Origin: Sacculina carcini
Lineage: Eukaryota > Arthropoda > Thecostraca > Sacculinidae
Length of the DNA stretch: 64,000 bases
Reading direction: 5' to 3'
NCBI GenBank assembly: GCA_916048095.2
Contig: OU696576.1
Span: forward strand, 7,003,488-7,067,487
Shown: positions 1 through 13,048 of the stretch, piece after piece
Position numbering within the stretch: the stretch's first letter is position 1
Layout of the letters: each line of letters opens with the position of its first letter
Notes under the pieces: model-generated
The model's input: the letters and a program-made list of their open reading frames with translations, nothing else
Databases searched by the model: none
Told to the model about the DNA's origin: nothing
Position numbers and translations under genes: made by a program

Positions 1-144
1 GGAGAACGCCGCAAAGCTGATGCATTATCTGGGGTTATGAAATATATTGGAATGAAATGAGAAAGACGCTAACTGGTAAATTATGAATAAATGTTTGTGA
101 AAATCTGACCTGTGGCAAAGTGGAGAGTGGTGGGTGCATCACGA

Positions 145-256
145 CAAGACAATGCGACAATGTGTGTTCCGTCGGATTTGCAGCGGTGATCTGTACTTGA
201 AGCACAGCGTCACTCTTGTTGTTAGATACATGACAAGAGACACAGAGATCTCGGTG
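145..256. repeat. direct repeat copy 1
   Basis: About 95 bp here (core 165-255, ending in GACAAGAGACACAGAGATC) is repeated in the same orientation at 738-828 with roughly 80-85 percent identity. The second copy lies just 3' of the formin-like frame on its coding strand. This suggests a duplicated 3' flank or a dispersed repeat. The rest of 1-737 holds no gene I can support; short open frames there look incidental. Confidence 0.6.
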
Positions 257-737
257 CACCCTATCAATCATCGCTTGGATCTTACGATTCTTCAATTCAG
301 CCAGCTGTCGTGATCTTATTAACAATTTAAGCATCTCAAAAACACATCAGTCACGATGGTGTTTATTTCTGCTGCCCAGACCGCTGCGCCAAAAATCAGA
401 GTGGTCCATGCCGCTCAGATATCTACTGTGGCTACAGGTCCCCCTTTCCCAGGGGAAAGTATTAACCGCTCAGAGGCGGGGGTATCATAGCTGCCAAGCT
501 ACTCATTGTCGCCTGCTTTCAGGGTCTTCAGAGGATAAACTTGTCGGAAATTATGGAATAAGTCCACAAATTCACCGTGACACCGTGAGGTCGACCAGAA
601 ACAGGGACTCTGACAGTAGTGATGACAAAACAAGCCGCTGCCACCATTCATCTCCTCACCCTGTCTTCAAAGCTTGAGATTGCGGCGACCGATAGAGAAA
701 GAGAGTAGGAGAGATTGAGAGCGAAACAGAAGTGTGA

Positions 738-830
738 TGTGTCTTCCGTCAGATTCGCAGCGGTGATTTGTATACTTGATACACAACCCTGCTGCTGTTG
801 TTAGATAGACGACAAGAGACACAGAGATCG
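738..830. repeat. direct repeat copy 2
   Basis: Partner of the copy near 160-255. It contains the same blocks (CGCAGCGGTGAT and GACAAGAGACACAGAGATC) and sits immediately downstream, on the minus strand, of the formin-like reading frame. Confidence 0.6.
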
Positions 831-849
831 CGAAATGTGACCGTCAAGG

Positions 850-1761
850 TTAAACCCAGCCCATTCTGCCGATTTCTCTATTTTGGGCAGTTTGGCTAGA
901 CGCTTTGATGACCACGTCTTGCACCAAATTCGCCACAATGTCTCGTACAATGTCGTCATCCGTTTCACCGGCCACAGCGACGGTCGCAAGGTCACTTGCT
1001 TGTTTTCCACATGCAAATTGCTTGCATTGATCTCTCGGGCAGTTCGTAATGTCTGAGCCGACATTAGTAGTAGAATTTTCCCTTGTTTTTGTTTTCATGC
1101 TCTGTTTACGCAGAGTTTCGGTGGCTTGTCGATGATGGTGGATTTCAGTCAGACCGCGTTTCAGCAGCTGAAGCAAACGAAAGTCGGATATGATTTTCAT
1201 GCCCACCGACACATCGTTCATCATCATCACCTTCATACATTGAGCGTATTTGTTAAGCGCTGAAATCAACGTAGTGAAGGTCGATTCCTTGCTAGTCTTC
1301 GAAGATGCAAGTCTGCATTTTTTGTTCTTGACGGCGGTCTGTTGCTGGCTGAGTTTGAGAGTTTCCACAGCCGATAAAATAGACTCGATGCACTCTTTGA
1401 GAACATCGAGACCGCCGCATTCATGCACAAACTCGCTCATCCATAACAAGCTGTACGTGCGGAGACAAATCTCCAAGTCTGACAGCACGGCAATGTGTTT
1501 CTTGCATGAAGCGGTCACTCTTTGTGGCTTTTGCGATCGCAACTTGTGTAGAAATTGTCGCAGGGCGCTCACATAGAAGTGTGGACGTTTGCGAGCAACG
1601 CTGTTTCGGTTCAGAAACATGAGCCACTTTCTTTCTTTGCTGTAGTGACCATACAGCTCTTCAGCTCTTGTCTCAAGGCCCAGTGAGACCAAGAGTTGGG
1701 CGAACGCGTCGCCGATCACTTCATCAGAAGGAAGTTGTCGCATTGTGTTTGGCATAATCAA
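850..1761 (-). CDS. formin-like (FMNL/FRL-type) GTPase-binding domain protein, intronless, lacks FH1/FH2
   Basis: A 303-codon uninterrupted frame starts at ATG 1761; a second in-frame ATG follows two codons later. Residues about 10-120 match the layout of the formin GBD: a helical start, the HYSKERKW motif where FMNL proteins have a YDNEKKW-like block, then DLEICLRTYSLLWMSEF and GGLDVL, which mirror the FMNL 'LE-SLRT-W-EF-GLDVL' core. A later helical stretch (ALNKYAQCMKVMM) resembles the start of the FH3/armadillo region. The last 80 residues are polar and unlike formins. Full formins exceed 1,000 residues and carry FH1-FH2 actin-nucleating domains, absent here. It may be a truncated paralogue, a retrocopy, or one long exon whose donor I cannot identify. 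Formins of this family are Rho-GTPase-regulated actin nucleators; this product could at most bind regulators. The family call is inferred from motif layout only. Confidence 0.55.
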   Translation of the reverse strand: MIMPNTMRQLPSDEVIGDAFAQLLVSLGLETRAEELYGHYSKERKWLMFLNRNSVARKRPHFYVSALRQFLHKLRSQKPQRVTASCKKHIAVLSDLEICLRTYSLLWMSEFVHECGGLDVLKECIESILSAVETLKLSQQQTAVKNKKCRLASSKTSKESTFTTLISALNKYAQCMKVMMMNDVSVGMKIISDFRLLQLLKRGLTEIHHHRQATETLRKQSMKTKTRENSTTNVGSDITNCPRDQCKQFACGKQASDLATVAVAGETDDDIVRDIVANLVQDVVIKASSQTAQNREIGRMGWV

Positions 1762-2215
1762 AGCCTGGAGTGCAGTAAGTGAACTGTAGCAACACCACTG
1801 TACGATTGCTCGTCAAGTTTTAAGCTTGCGCGAATTGAAAACTTGGATTTTCAGTTTTTCAGTTTGCTCGTTATATCTCGAGTGAAGTGTCTCTGGAATA
1901 ATTATCGATCAATTAATTCAGAGATACATTTCAAGTTGATTTTCTAGCGATTAAATACAGTGCATTCTTTTGCAGAGCGCCTCTACATTACAATAACAAA
2001 CACAATAGCATTTGTTTCATTGGCCGATCAATAATGGAAACAAAAACAGCAAAACTGAATAATATTCTGGGGTAATGAAAATTCCTGATATAATCATATG
2101 AGAAAGGTGTGAAGTAGCAAATATTAAGGGAATATCAATAAATGAACGATTCACAGTAAAAAGGTCTTGCTCACAGTAAGATAGCATATTGAATTTTGAA
2201 TGACGAAATGGATAA
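1762..2215. other. AT-rich spacer
   Basis: Upstream flank of the formin-like frame and 5' of the first recognised exon of the plus-strand gene. I see no coding frame, RNA gene or clear promoter motif. Missing 5' exons of the plus-strand gene could lie here or further left outside the window. Confidence 0.5.
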
Positions 2216-2223
2216 GCTAGATG

Positions 2224-2480
2224 CAGAGCCGTTGCGAGGAATTAAGCCCCCTCCCCGAAGGCAACACTTGGGACCCCCATTATAAATATATCACCAAATA
2301 ATGAATGTATTTATTAGACATAATCACATAATACAAGCTCAGGTGAAAACATCTTAGCAAAAAGGTAAAGGCTATACGTAATAAGTATGATAAATTGTAA
2401 TATCATACGTGACGCAACGGGGCCCCTCAACATTCGGCCCCCCCGGCCGGGGGGTACCCGGGGCGGCTGCTACGGCTCAG
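2224..2480 (-). mobile_element. hAT-type mini-element, family H copy 1
   Basis: The element is flanked by a perfect 8-bp duplication, GCTAGATG (2216-2223 and 2481-2488). Its ends are short inverted repeats, CAGAGCCG and CGGCTCAG. The interior is related, in reverse orientation, to 37602-37866. An 8-bp target duplication with a CAG-type terminus is the hAT signature. No transposase is encoded, so it is non-autonomous. Confidence 0.8.
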
Positions 2481-2603
2481 GCTAGATGCATCTATTTGAT
2501 ACCATTCATATGAATTCGTAAATTTGCATACGGCACCATCTAAAATTTGCACATTGGAAATTGCACTAAAATGGCGAAATTGATACACTTGGCTCTGATG
2601 CAG

Positions 2604-2739
2604 GGTGTACAAATGGAGCGATTTTCCAGACGAACTCTATTTGAAGGCTGAGTTCTGGGTGCGCACGCATGCGTCCGGCTTCACCATTGTACTCAGCTCG
2701 TGGGCGGGAGTCAGCGAAGAAAACACGGTCAATGTCAAG
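2604..2739 (+). CDS. receptor-like gene, first exon visible
   Basis: The acceptor GATGCAG precedes the exon, and AAG|GTGGTT is the donor. The frame reads VYKWSDFPDELYLKAEFWV then an Ile/Val/Leu-rich beta pattern ending VNVK. It enters with two codon bases from an unseen upstream exon and leaves in phase 0. The pattern faintly recalls the beta-sandwich of farnesoic acid O-methyltransferase-like domains, but too weakly to name. Confidence 0.65.
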
Positions 2740-5700
2740 GTGGTTTGTGTTTGTTATTTATCAACGTATCACATACACAAACACACACACACACACACAC
2801 ACATACATCAGTGGTGGTGCCAGGATTTTTCCAATAGGGGAGCTGAGGGGGGGAAAAGGAAAAAGTTGAGGGGGCTTGGCCAAACATGAAGAACTACACT
2901 CGAACGCTGACTACATGATACAATAATAAGGGACTGAGGCACACTGATTGAGTCCTCGAACTTGAACCAAAATTACAGGAATGCATTTACAGTGGTAAGA
3001 AATTTTAATATCAATGATTATGATTTTTGGGGTGGCATATTTTGGGGGGCACCAGCTCCCCCCCCAAGCTCCCCATTTGGAATATGTCGTAAAATGTACT
3101 TGCCTATTAGTTGTCCATTGAATATATATATATATGTATATATGTAACAAAAAAACAAAAACTATATACTTACCATTTCTAGGGATATATAAATGTTTAT
3201 ATAAATGTTTATATAGTCGCCGCCACTGACACCCACACATGCACATATACTCCCACTCCCCGGCACAAGGACGGAATATAACACACACGCACACACACAC
3301 ACACACACGCACATAATGACACAAAAAGACACACACAAAGAGAAAGAGGTGATTTAATTAACATATATAGATGCATAAATGAAACCATCAACACAGACCA
3401 CATTGGCTTAGTTAATGTGCGTATAGGACACATGAAAAACTGAGGAAAACACGTTGTCGAAAAGATGTAAAAAAGTATAGTTTCCCGTTTAGGAGCGTAG
3501 ATAAATGGAACCAATTGGACAGCAAAATAGTTGAAGGCAAAAATTTGAGTTCCTTCAAATATGGAAGCTAGATGAATTATGGAAAAGAGACAGAACAGCA
3601 CGAGCTTAGCTCATACCCTGTAGAACAACTAAGTGATTACACACACACCCACTCATACACAAAAAAAACACACACACGCACACACACACTGACACGCACA
3701 TTTACACACATGCACACACAAACACACACACACACGCACTGACACACACACACACACACACACACAGTTAGTTAGTTAGTTAGTTTATTGACCACAACAA
3801 ATACATCATCACAATTTTCACAATTTTCGGCATAGTCCAATACACAATATACATCATTATATGACATAATATACAATATACATAATGATATGACACAATA
3901 CACAGTATGCATATGATATATACACAGGTACGAATTTACACACACACACACACCCACACACTCATACACACATAAACAGACATACCCACATGCACACATA
4001 CACTAATACAAATAAACACACACACACACACACTGAAGCATACACACATACACACACACACACACTAATACACATAAACAGACACACACAAACTTACACA
4101 CACACTTACACATATACACACACACACACACACATGGTTAATCGGGTTAGTCGAGCGTAAAGTGGAAGATAGAATTGATGAGACGTCTGTGTGATGTCAC
4201 GCCGTATATCAACCCGTAAAGCGTAATCCGTAAGGCGTATTTGCGTATTTTCCCGGCACTGTCTATGCATTTTGATTGAGTCGGCGTGTGTTTCAGCTGA
4301 TTACGCCGCGTTGATCGCGTTGCATGCGACAGTGCAATCTTGCATATCACATACGCTTGTATATAATAGAATTTGATAGGCCAGCATTGGGCCAGCGTTC
4401 AGATATTTTAACGAATGTAGAATCTCAACATATTTTGAAAAGATAAATTTATACATTACATCAATGTGGTTTATCAAGTAGGATTAATGGTGTTATATAA
4501 AAAGGAAAGCTTGTCTCTAAATAGTATTCCATTTACATTGTTTTATAAAACAGTGGATACATTTCACATCACAAAAGAAGCACCTTTATATACACATTGA
4601 CAGCGAATAGTTACACATACACACACACACACAAACACACACGTGCACGCACAAACAAACAAATTTACCGCGGGAGACGTAATGGAAGTGAATTGTAGAT
4701 GTACGTGCATATTTAACTCGCATTTTGTGATTGCATTTTTTTAAAAACCGTTTTGATTCTTAACTTTGCGCGTGTAAACACTGTGCCACTTGTTTGCGAC
4801 TATGTCTTGCCACTCCTTACTGATGCTCCTGCTCCTGCGTTCAGATTGCCTTCGACAACGGCGCTGCCAATGTGTACGTGTTGCACTGCAATGACCAGCA
4901 ATCGCCGATGGACTGCAAGCAGCTGGCTCGCTCGAAAAACCGCGCCTGGCGACAGCTGAAGTCGACCAAATACTACACGAAAGATCGCGAGCCAATCGTC
5001 CACCTGAACTACGGCCGCTGGACCCGAATGCTGGTCGTTTCGCAGGCCAGGATCTTCCGGCTGGTCCTCTTCAAGGGCGAGCCTGAGCAGCCAGAGGCCT
5101 ACAGCTACGACCTGGCGCATTTCGGCTACATGTCGGAGAAACAGTACAGCCGGGCGGTGGGACGGAGCAAGACCAACGAGGCGCATTTGCATAAGATGTT
5201 CGGACACAAGGATTCGGTACGGGAGACGTTCCAATTCAGGTGACCAGCTCGCCTTTGATGTGGGTTCTTTTTGGCTAGATTTTTATGAGGTTCATTCAAT
5301 TTACTTTTGTCGCTTGGATCACTGACGCACATTGGCGGATCCAGGAGGTTCGGGGGCTGAAACCCCCACCCCCAATGCTTCCATCGACTCCTCATAACTA
5401 AGAGATTCACTAAAAGAGGTCAAGAAAATTTATATTTTGTGTAATTTGGTGATATAAGCATAATCGCAAAGCATATTCGCGCATATTGGGTGTGTAAATG
5501 TGTGTATATATCATTGAAAAATGCTCAAAGTCATGATCTTCGCACGCTACCTAGTCTCCCACAAAATTGCATCTGGATCCGCCACTGTTGACGCAGTTGT
5601 TACTCTTGCTTCAAGAAGAATTCGTTGGGAAAGCTGAACAAGTATGAATTGAATCAAGTATACGAGTGAATATGCGTTCTAAATGTCGTCGTGTCAATGG

Positions 5701-8700
5701 GAATACTTTGCGGAGTCTGAAAACACCCACGACTCCCAGACCTACTGAACTGCAAACAAACTCTATATTGGTAAAGTTTTATTGCAAAAATCTCGTATAA
5801 TTGTAATTACGCACGACGCCACATCAAAAATAAAAAAGACCGCAACACTTGGATTGTCTCCAAGCAGTGTTGCAATTGAGTATGAAATATGTATGCAACC
5901 ACAATGCTTCAGAACGCATAGCACCAGAACCAATACACCGTTCACATATAGACACTGAGTTGCAAGCAAACATTGATTCACTTCTACCTCGCTGCACAGT
6001 GTAATATGCGTTTTAACATACAATAACTCGTGATTTCGCGCTTAACTCGCTTCCACAAATTTCAGACGAACGATTCAGATCGTTAATGTGAAATTACAAA
6101 TTTATTGGGATGCAGTGTCTCTAACACCAATGACTTCAACACTCAGAGCTATCTTTTTTCTTTCTTTCTTTTTTCTTTGAAATCGGCTTGAAGCGGAAAC
6201 ACAGCGACGTGAATTGTTCGGAATACAATGCGGATTGCTATAACTGTCATTTGTTGTGGAAAGGAGAAACAAAAATAGAAATAATGAATTTGGCTTTAAA
6301 TTGAAAGTATTCTGCACTGCCTAGTCATCATTACTAGAACATTTTGCTCGGTAATATCGGCTAACAGCCATGATATTCTCTCAATCGCACACATTGCTAA
6401 TATAATTGTTTTCTCTCTGAAAACTTGAGTACGCATGGCTACGCTTGCTTTGTGCATTCTGCATATATTTTATTGTGGTTGGATTGCTTCATTGGATGTT
6501 ATAATCGCTCAAATATCCCACTTGTAGCGAGTCCAAAAAATTGCGTATATATTAAGACTAACAATTAACACAGAGCATGTATTTAAATAATATCGATAAA
6601 ATCCACAATACACTTACAACAAATCACTTGCAATGCAACGACAACTATGCGCGATACTCCACGCACACGTCTCTCGCCATCACGCTTTCCAGAACAAGTT
6701 CGGTTGACGCTACATGTGTAAGGAATCAAGAATATTATATTGGGAAAATTTGATTTAACGAACTTTTTTCCAGTCCCTTGCCTCCTGCAAAGGCAGCACA
6801 TTAAATTAGAACGCTAAACCTAACAACCTAAAATCTATGAAAAATATAGACACGTTTTTTGCGTTTTTAAGGGTTTTTTATAAATTAGCTTTTTTAATGT
6901 TCTTGAATCCTTACACATTTAGCTTAGACCTACAATTTCTGCTTAGTTTTGAGCTACTACGTCATCACCGCAACAGCCAATCAAACTCCAGCAAAGCGAA
7001 ACACACAAACACGTCAACACACCCAGATATTTATCGCCAAAGTGAGTTGGTGCCAGTGGCGGCGTCAGGATATTTTCCGGTGGGAGAGCTGAGGGGGGTT
7101 AACGGAATTGATACGAAGTCTTGACGAAGCATGTGAAGCTACATTCGAAATGAGCATAGTCAGGATTTTTGGGGAATTCAGGACGATTTTGATTTTTTGG
7201 GGCCTTTGAAGCCCCCCTTTGGGAGCCGCCATTGATTGACGATGTTATATATATATATTTTTAGGTATATTGGTTTCGGAATGGACAACGATGCACAGTT
7301 ACCGCCTCGTGTGTCCTATATCCGGCTTCACTGCAGCCATCCGGCTGAAAGTCCGTCCGTCACCTATCCGAACTGTTTGCCGGACAGAAGCCTGCCCAGC
7401 ATTCAGACATTCAAGGTCTCAATTCGGGAAATTTCTCTCACATAAAACCAAATGATTTTTTTTCAGTCGAGTTCGATATTTTACTTATACATATATTTAT
7501 TATGTGCATGCTATAGAATATGCGAGAATTATGAACACTGTATCTAGAAAAGAAATTACTTAATGAACAAAACCTTAACGAAACATATTTTTGTATACTA
7601 ACTTATCCTTGACATTCTCTAATTTTCATTGTAATTTTGCTGTCTTAAATTTTTTGTTTTTCTTATTTGTGAGCCTTTCTCATTAATAGAATATATTTTA
7701 CTATCTGAATTAAAGACAGGAGATTTTCTTTATTTGAACAAATAAAACACGCTCATATTTTCCTACTTTTCCCACATGAACAGTCACTCAAGGGTCTAGG
7801 TGTCCAATTTTCATTTCTTTAAGCCAGTGGGTCTCAACCTTCTCCAGTTTTCGCACCCCCATTATTCCCGCAGTTGTTTTTCGCACCTCCTGTATTCTTG
7901 ATATGTATACGAAAATATACAAATACAAACGACGTATTAACAAGACTTGTTTATTCAATATTCATTCATACAACTCCTTCAACAGGATTAAGCAAAACTG
8001 TGTTTCTCAGGAAAAATTTAATGCATAAGTTAAACGTATAGTTTCTTTATATATAAAAAATCACAGGAATCCTAGCACCTCCTAGAAACCAAGCAAGCAA
8101 GCAAGCCCCCTAGAAACTAAGCTCCTGTGATCCCCGATAAAGAACACCTGCTTTAAGCTAACTTATCCTATCTTTCCCACTAGCCGCGAACACAAAGCTT
8201 TCTTTACCACATCATCACTAAATCCTTACGTGTTTTGCGCACCTTTCTTTCTCTCTCTGTGTGTGTCTGTGTGTGTGTGTGTGTCTGTGTGTGTGTGTGT
8301 GTGTGTGTATGTTAGGGCACTTGGTCTGTGACCGAGTCAGGTGAGCAATGCACTCCCTGGGCGTCGCTTTTGCCCGACTGGAGACTGTTAGCGGGAGATC
8401 AGGTGTGCACCGGCTCACTGATTAATTAACGTTGTACAGGTGTATGCCGCTACACGTGGATGTTATATTGGTGTGCTCTCAATATCAATCAATTCTTGCT
8501 TCACAGACAGATACACACACACACACGCACACACACACACATACATAAATATATCTATATATAAAGGATATATATATATATATATATACAAACGCAAACA
8601 CACATACACACACACCAGCTAATGCACGCACAGACAGACATACGGACAAACGCACACCCTGTGTGACTTCATGTTTGTATGTGTGTATGTATGTGTGTGT

Positions 8701-11459
8701 GTGTGTGTGTGTACACTCACCAAGTTTCCCCAGTGGAAAATGTCCAGACAGCCGAAACGTCGCATTAAGTTTCCCGCGGGACAGGCGGTCATCAAAGGTG
8801 TGCGCACGGGCAAGTTCAACCCGACCGATGTCGATGTGCTGAACAACTGTCGTAATTGGCCAGGCATCGAGGGCACCATGTGCTTCGTCAAAAGGTCAGC
8901 CAATTTGATGTTTTAATCTGGTGATGGAGATTTGATAAAGTTCCGTTTACACGCCAAAATAAACCATTCACTTCCGCCAACATGGCGTTCATTCGTAAGC
9001 TCATATTTGACCTTATTTTACAGTTTCATAAACCATTGTCTTTAATTTCCGGACTCCTGCCTTTTAAGACTATATTTGCACTTATCCTTCTACACTCGTA
9101 CGTATAAACATGTATTCTTGTTCATGTATTGTTGTCCCATAGGCACATGTTGTAAGCGTATTTAAAAACCCTTATATGTTTGACGGTATGACAAATATAT
9201 GAATTGAAATTAATCGCGCAGCTCAGCTAGGCTAAGGGTCGGTCCGCCGACGGTAGTTGAGTTAGCTTGATAAAAACTATCCACGTAGTCTCTTATATAA
9301 TTTAAAATGTGTAAACATGTTAGTTATTTCTGTTTTTTTCATTGCGCGAAGCTCACCAATGATAAATAAGAAATCCCAAGCTCAGTTTTTTTGTCTCAAT
9401 TCCCAAAACTTTAATTCTGGCTTGCAAGTATTGATAATAATGACTATGCGGCCCTTGTTCGTGTTTCTTCCAGTTATCCGTACCTCAGTGAGAAAAATTT
9501 ACCGACCCCTGTGCTAGGCCAACGTTCTCCAACCTCTGGTACACGCACACTTTGGTGGTCATGCAAAACGTTGTTATGTATCACGTCACATAAATGATTA
9601 GTGTTTAAAACAATATAATTTGCAACTGCTACCAAATACCACCCACCTGTGGCCCCAGCGGCTCACCGTTGAATTATAAATCAGTGTTTTTCTTGTGTAA
9701 TTATGTCGATAAAGTGATATATCTCATATAACTGAGTTTCACTTGAAGCAGGTGGTATGAGGCGACTGTACGATACCTCCAGGTCGTACTCGATCACTAA
9801 AAGGTTGAGAACCACTGTGATAGGCATTGCTAAGTCTCCAAGGACAGTTGCTTCACATAGAACATATCGTTATTATTATTATTATTATTATTAATTACAG
9901 GCAAATCCAGTAGCATGGGAAGAGTGCAAGCACTATTAACACCCTAAGGTGGCCCCATGTACCGGAAGCGCCCAAGAGATTCAGAGAGAAAGAGAGTTCG
10001 AAAAGAAAAAAGTCTAGAAAGAGAGTTGGAAAGAAAATAATAAATAAATAACAATAAATATTATACCATCATCCGATAACAATCCATAATGTCATTCCGC
10101 CCACGTTCCTCAATAAATAATAACAATCAACAATAAATATGTGATTAAGTAAATAACAGCCATCAATAAATAAGAATAAATATTAATAAATAAGTAATAA
10201 ATAACAATCAAGAACAATAAATATGATTCAATAAGAAACATCCAACAATAAATATAATGCATTTAATTAAATGCATTTGGGCCAGATGTAATTGAATTAG
10301 CGGTATTATCTTACATTTTGAGTTGTATTGTTTGTAAATTGTCATTTGCTTCAACTAAGCCGTAGAACTAGCTTCATTCAGTGCTGATATATGTACGAAA
10401 ATAACACCCGAATTATACGAACATGCTTTCCAGCATGATGTTTTCCATCAATGCATGACTAAAACACTCGAACTGGAAACAGACAACGCTGGATCTAGCA
10501 TTACTAAGCATTATTTTCAGAGCTCACGAATGTCTACGGCAGTGGTTCTAAACCATATTCAGTGTCGCAGCGTTTTCAAGTCAGCAGCCAGTTATCGCAC
10601 CCCCTAGATTTTATGATAGTTAAATGAAAATATAATAAAAACGACGTAATCACAAAACTAACTTATTCATTATTCATTCATACAGCTTAAAGCTTCTTTA
10701 AAGAACATTTAGCAAAACGTATTTTGTAGGAAAAATATAAAGCACAGGCAAAACATATACCTTTTTAAATTTTTCACAGGGATCCTAGCACCCATTGATA
10801 ACCAAGCTCGCACCCCTTGGAAATCGAGCACCCTCGGTTAAGAACCCTTAGTATACAGTTTGTATTACTAGTGACAATTTCATTCCGAACCTCAACACTC
10901 TCAATTTTATCGCCCATTTTTCATTCTGTATTGTCCGTCCTTCTGTCATATTTCTCACTTTTCTCGTTGTATAATTTCAGCCAAGCTGACAAGTATGGAG
11001 CAGCAGTGGCGGATCCAGAGTGCAATTTTGGGAGGGGCTGAATTAATTTGGGGGGGAGGCTGAATTCAGTTATGTGCATGCATCATTATGCAACATCTTT
11101 GCGATAATACTTACATCAAAAAATTATAGGGAACAATACTTTTTATTGGCCTCTTTTATTGAACCTCTTGGTTATGAGGAGTTGATGGAAACATTTTGGA
11201 GAGGGGGTTTCAGCCCACTGATCCCCCCCCCCCCCCCCTCTGGATCCGCCAGGGTTGTGGACAGCTCGGCGGAATGTGTCATTTTTCCATATCCCAAACG
11301 TCCCAATCGCCCCACTCCTATATCAGTTGAGCTGTCGTTGTTGTCAGATTTTATGTCAGTAGACTTTTGCCGCATTCCTACCATCACTGGCCCCATAGTC
11401 CCTTGTGGGACATTGAATATATGTAGCCTCATTTGCTTCCACATGTGCGCGCGTGTGTG

Positions 11460-11490
<31 letters not shown>

Positions 11491-12990
11491 GTGTGAGCGA
11501 GAGATAGAGAGAGATGCTGCCAACTTTGTATATTATACTTGTGCACCGAAATGCTTGTGGCTGTGGATATGCGTGTGAATGATGGCCGTTCCCCAGTCCC
11601 GCGGGGCGAGCGCAAATGGCCACTCGGGCGTCGAAATCAAGGCACATCGTTTATCAAAGTCGTCCGCTTCTATTCGTCGCGCGCACGCGCATCGGCTGAA
11701 TTTCACGAAAATAGCTCGACGTGTGCATGTGCGGCTTCTCGGTGAAATACGGATTGTAATATAGACCATTCATTCATTTTGACGTTGAGTTGATATCTCT
11801 CCGGATACTCTGGTGAAAGCATACGATTAAAATTGCCGTCAAAATGACACAAAAACGGAAGATAAATGTTCTTTGGCAGAGTTGCAGGAATGCAAAGTTT
11901 GAGTGCACACACACACGCTTACGCCCCAACATATACATATACATATGTAGGGTGCTGTATGAATACTGATATGAACGCTTATGTTTGCAAGTATTCACTG
12001 TCAGAATACACAAAAATTATCGCTTATATTGAAAGTACAATGCAAGTGACACGTTTTTGATAGCTGATACCAAACTTAGCAACATTTATTGCACATTGTG
12101 TGTGTGTGTGTTTGTTTGTGTGTGTGTGTGCGTGTGCGTGAGTGTGAGTGTGTGTGTGCGTACATGTGTGTTTGTGAGCAATTCTGTTTTTGATTTCTGT
12201 TCATATCTATGCCGGTGCGTTTTCTTTCATAATATTATTGATCTTGGCTATATATTGCTTGATGATCAAGATGCATGGCGTTCACAGTCATGCTAATTAT
12301 TATAGCCTTCACGCCCTTTCCACTTCTCATTGTGAATTGCTAACCTGTGTCTCAATTCACGCTTGCCGCTCTATTCCTTCGTTACAAATGTTAAAGGCCT
12401 AAGTGACAGCTGCTACAAAGGAAGAAGCCGAAGCTTATGAACACACAGGTGTTCCCCATGCAGCTCGCTGCCACCACAGAACCGACCCTCTCCACGCTAT
12501 AGCGCCACAAGGATTGAATACGTATTGGAGAGGGCCACTTCCCAGAATGCATGGCACAACAAATGACTGATATCTGGTAGCATCATTTACTGCTGGGTGG
12601 ACATGGGCTGTTGGGTTAAAAAATTCGCCCATTGAAGCTCTCCTCCGCCGGGTTTCGAACCACGGGTCTCCCGCTTGTGAGGCGGGCGTACTAACCACTA
12701 CACCACGGAGTCCAATAACTGGTCAACAATCATGTCATTGTTGATTGATTACTCGGTGAAACAAAACGGCAGGTTCGGCAAGATCAAGCCGGACGAGTAT
12801 CAGCGACAGTTCGGAGACGAGGCTACACTTGGTCAGGAGGTCTACTGGGATGTACCGCAGCCGTGCAGTCCATCCGTGTGCAGCTACACCAAATGTCGAG
12901 GCTGCTTTGCCGGTATCACCTATCGCGGACCAGAAACGCACACTGGCCTCACGACAACCGAACAATGCACTCCGGTAGTACACACACACT

Positions 12991-13048
<58 letters not shown>

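Noticed and set aside
850-1064. Alternative 87-residue frame inside the formin-like ORF
   Set aside because: Shadow frame of the longer, motif-bearing 303-residue frame.
8734-8894. Astacin-like metalloprotease fragment
   Set aside because: The exon slightly resembles the end of astacin domains, but no HExxH zinc site is found in the neighbouring exons.
12642-12713. tRNA-Val(CAC) gene on the minus strand
   Set aside because: The cloverleaf arms and B box are good, but the acceptor stem is unpaired and the adjacent 215 bp also match a second copy at 44320-44612, so it is a SINE head.
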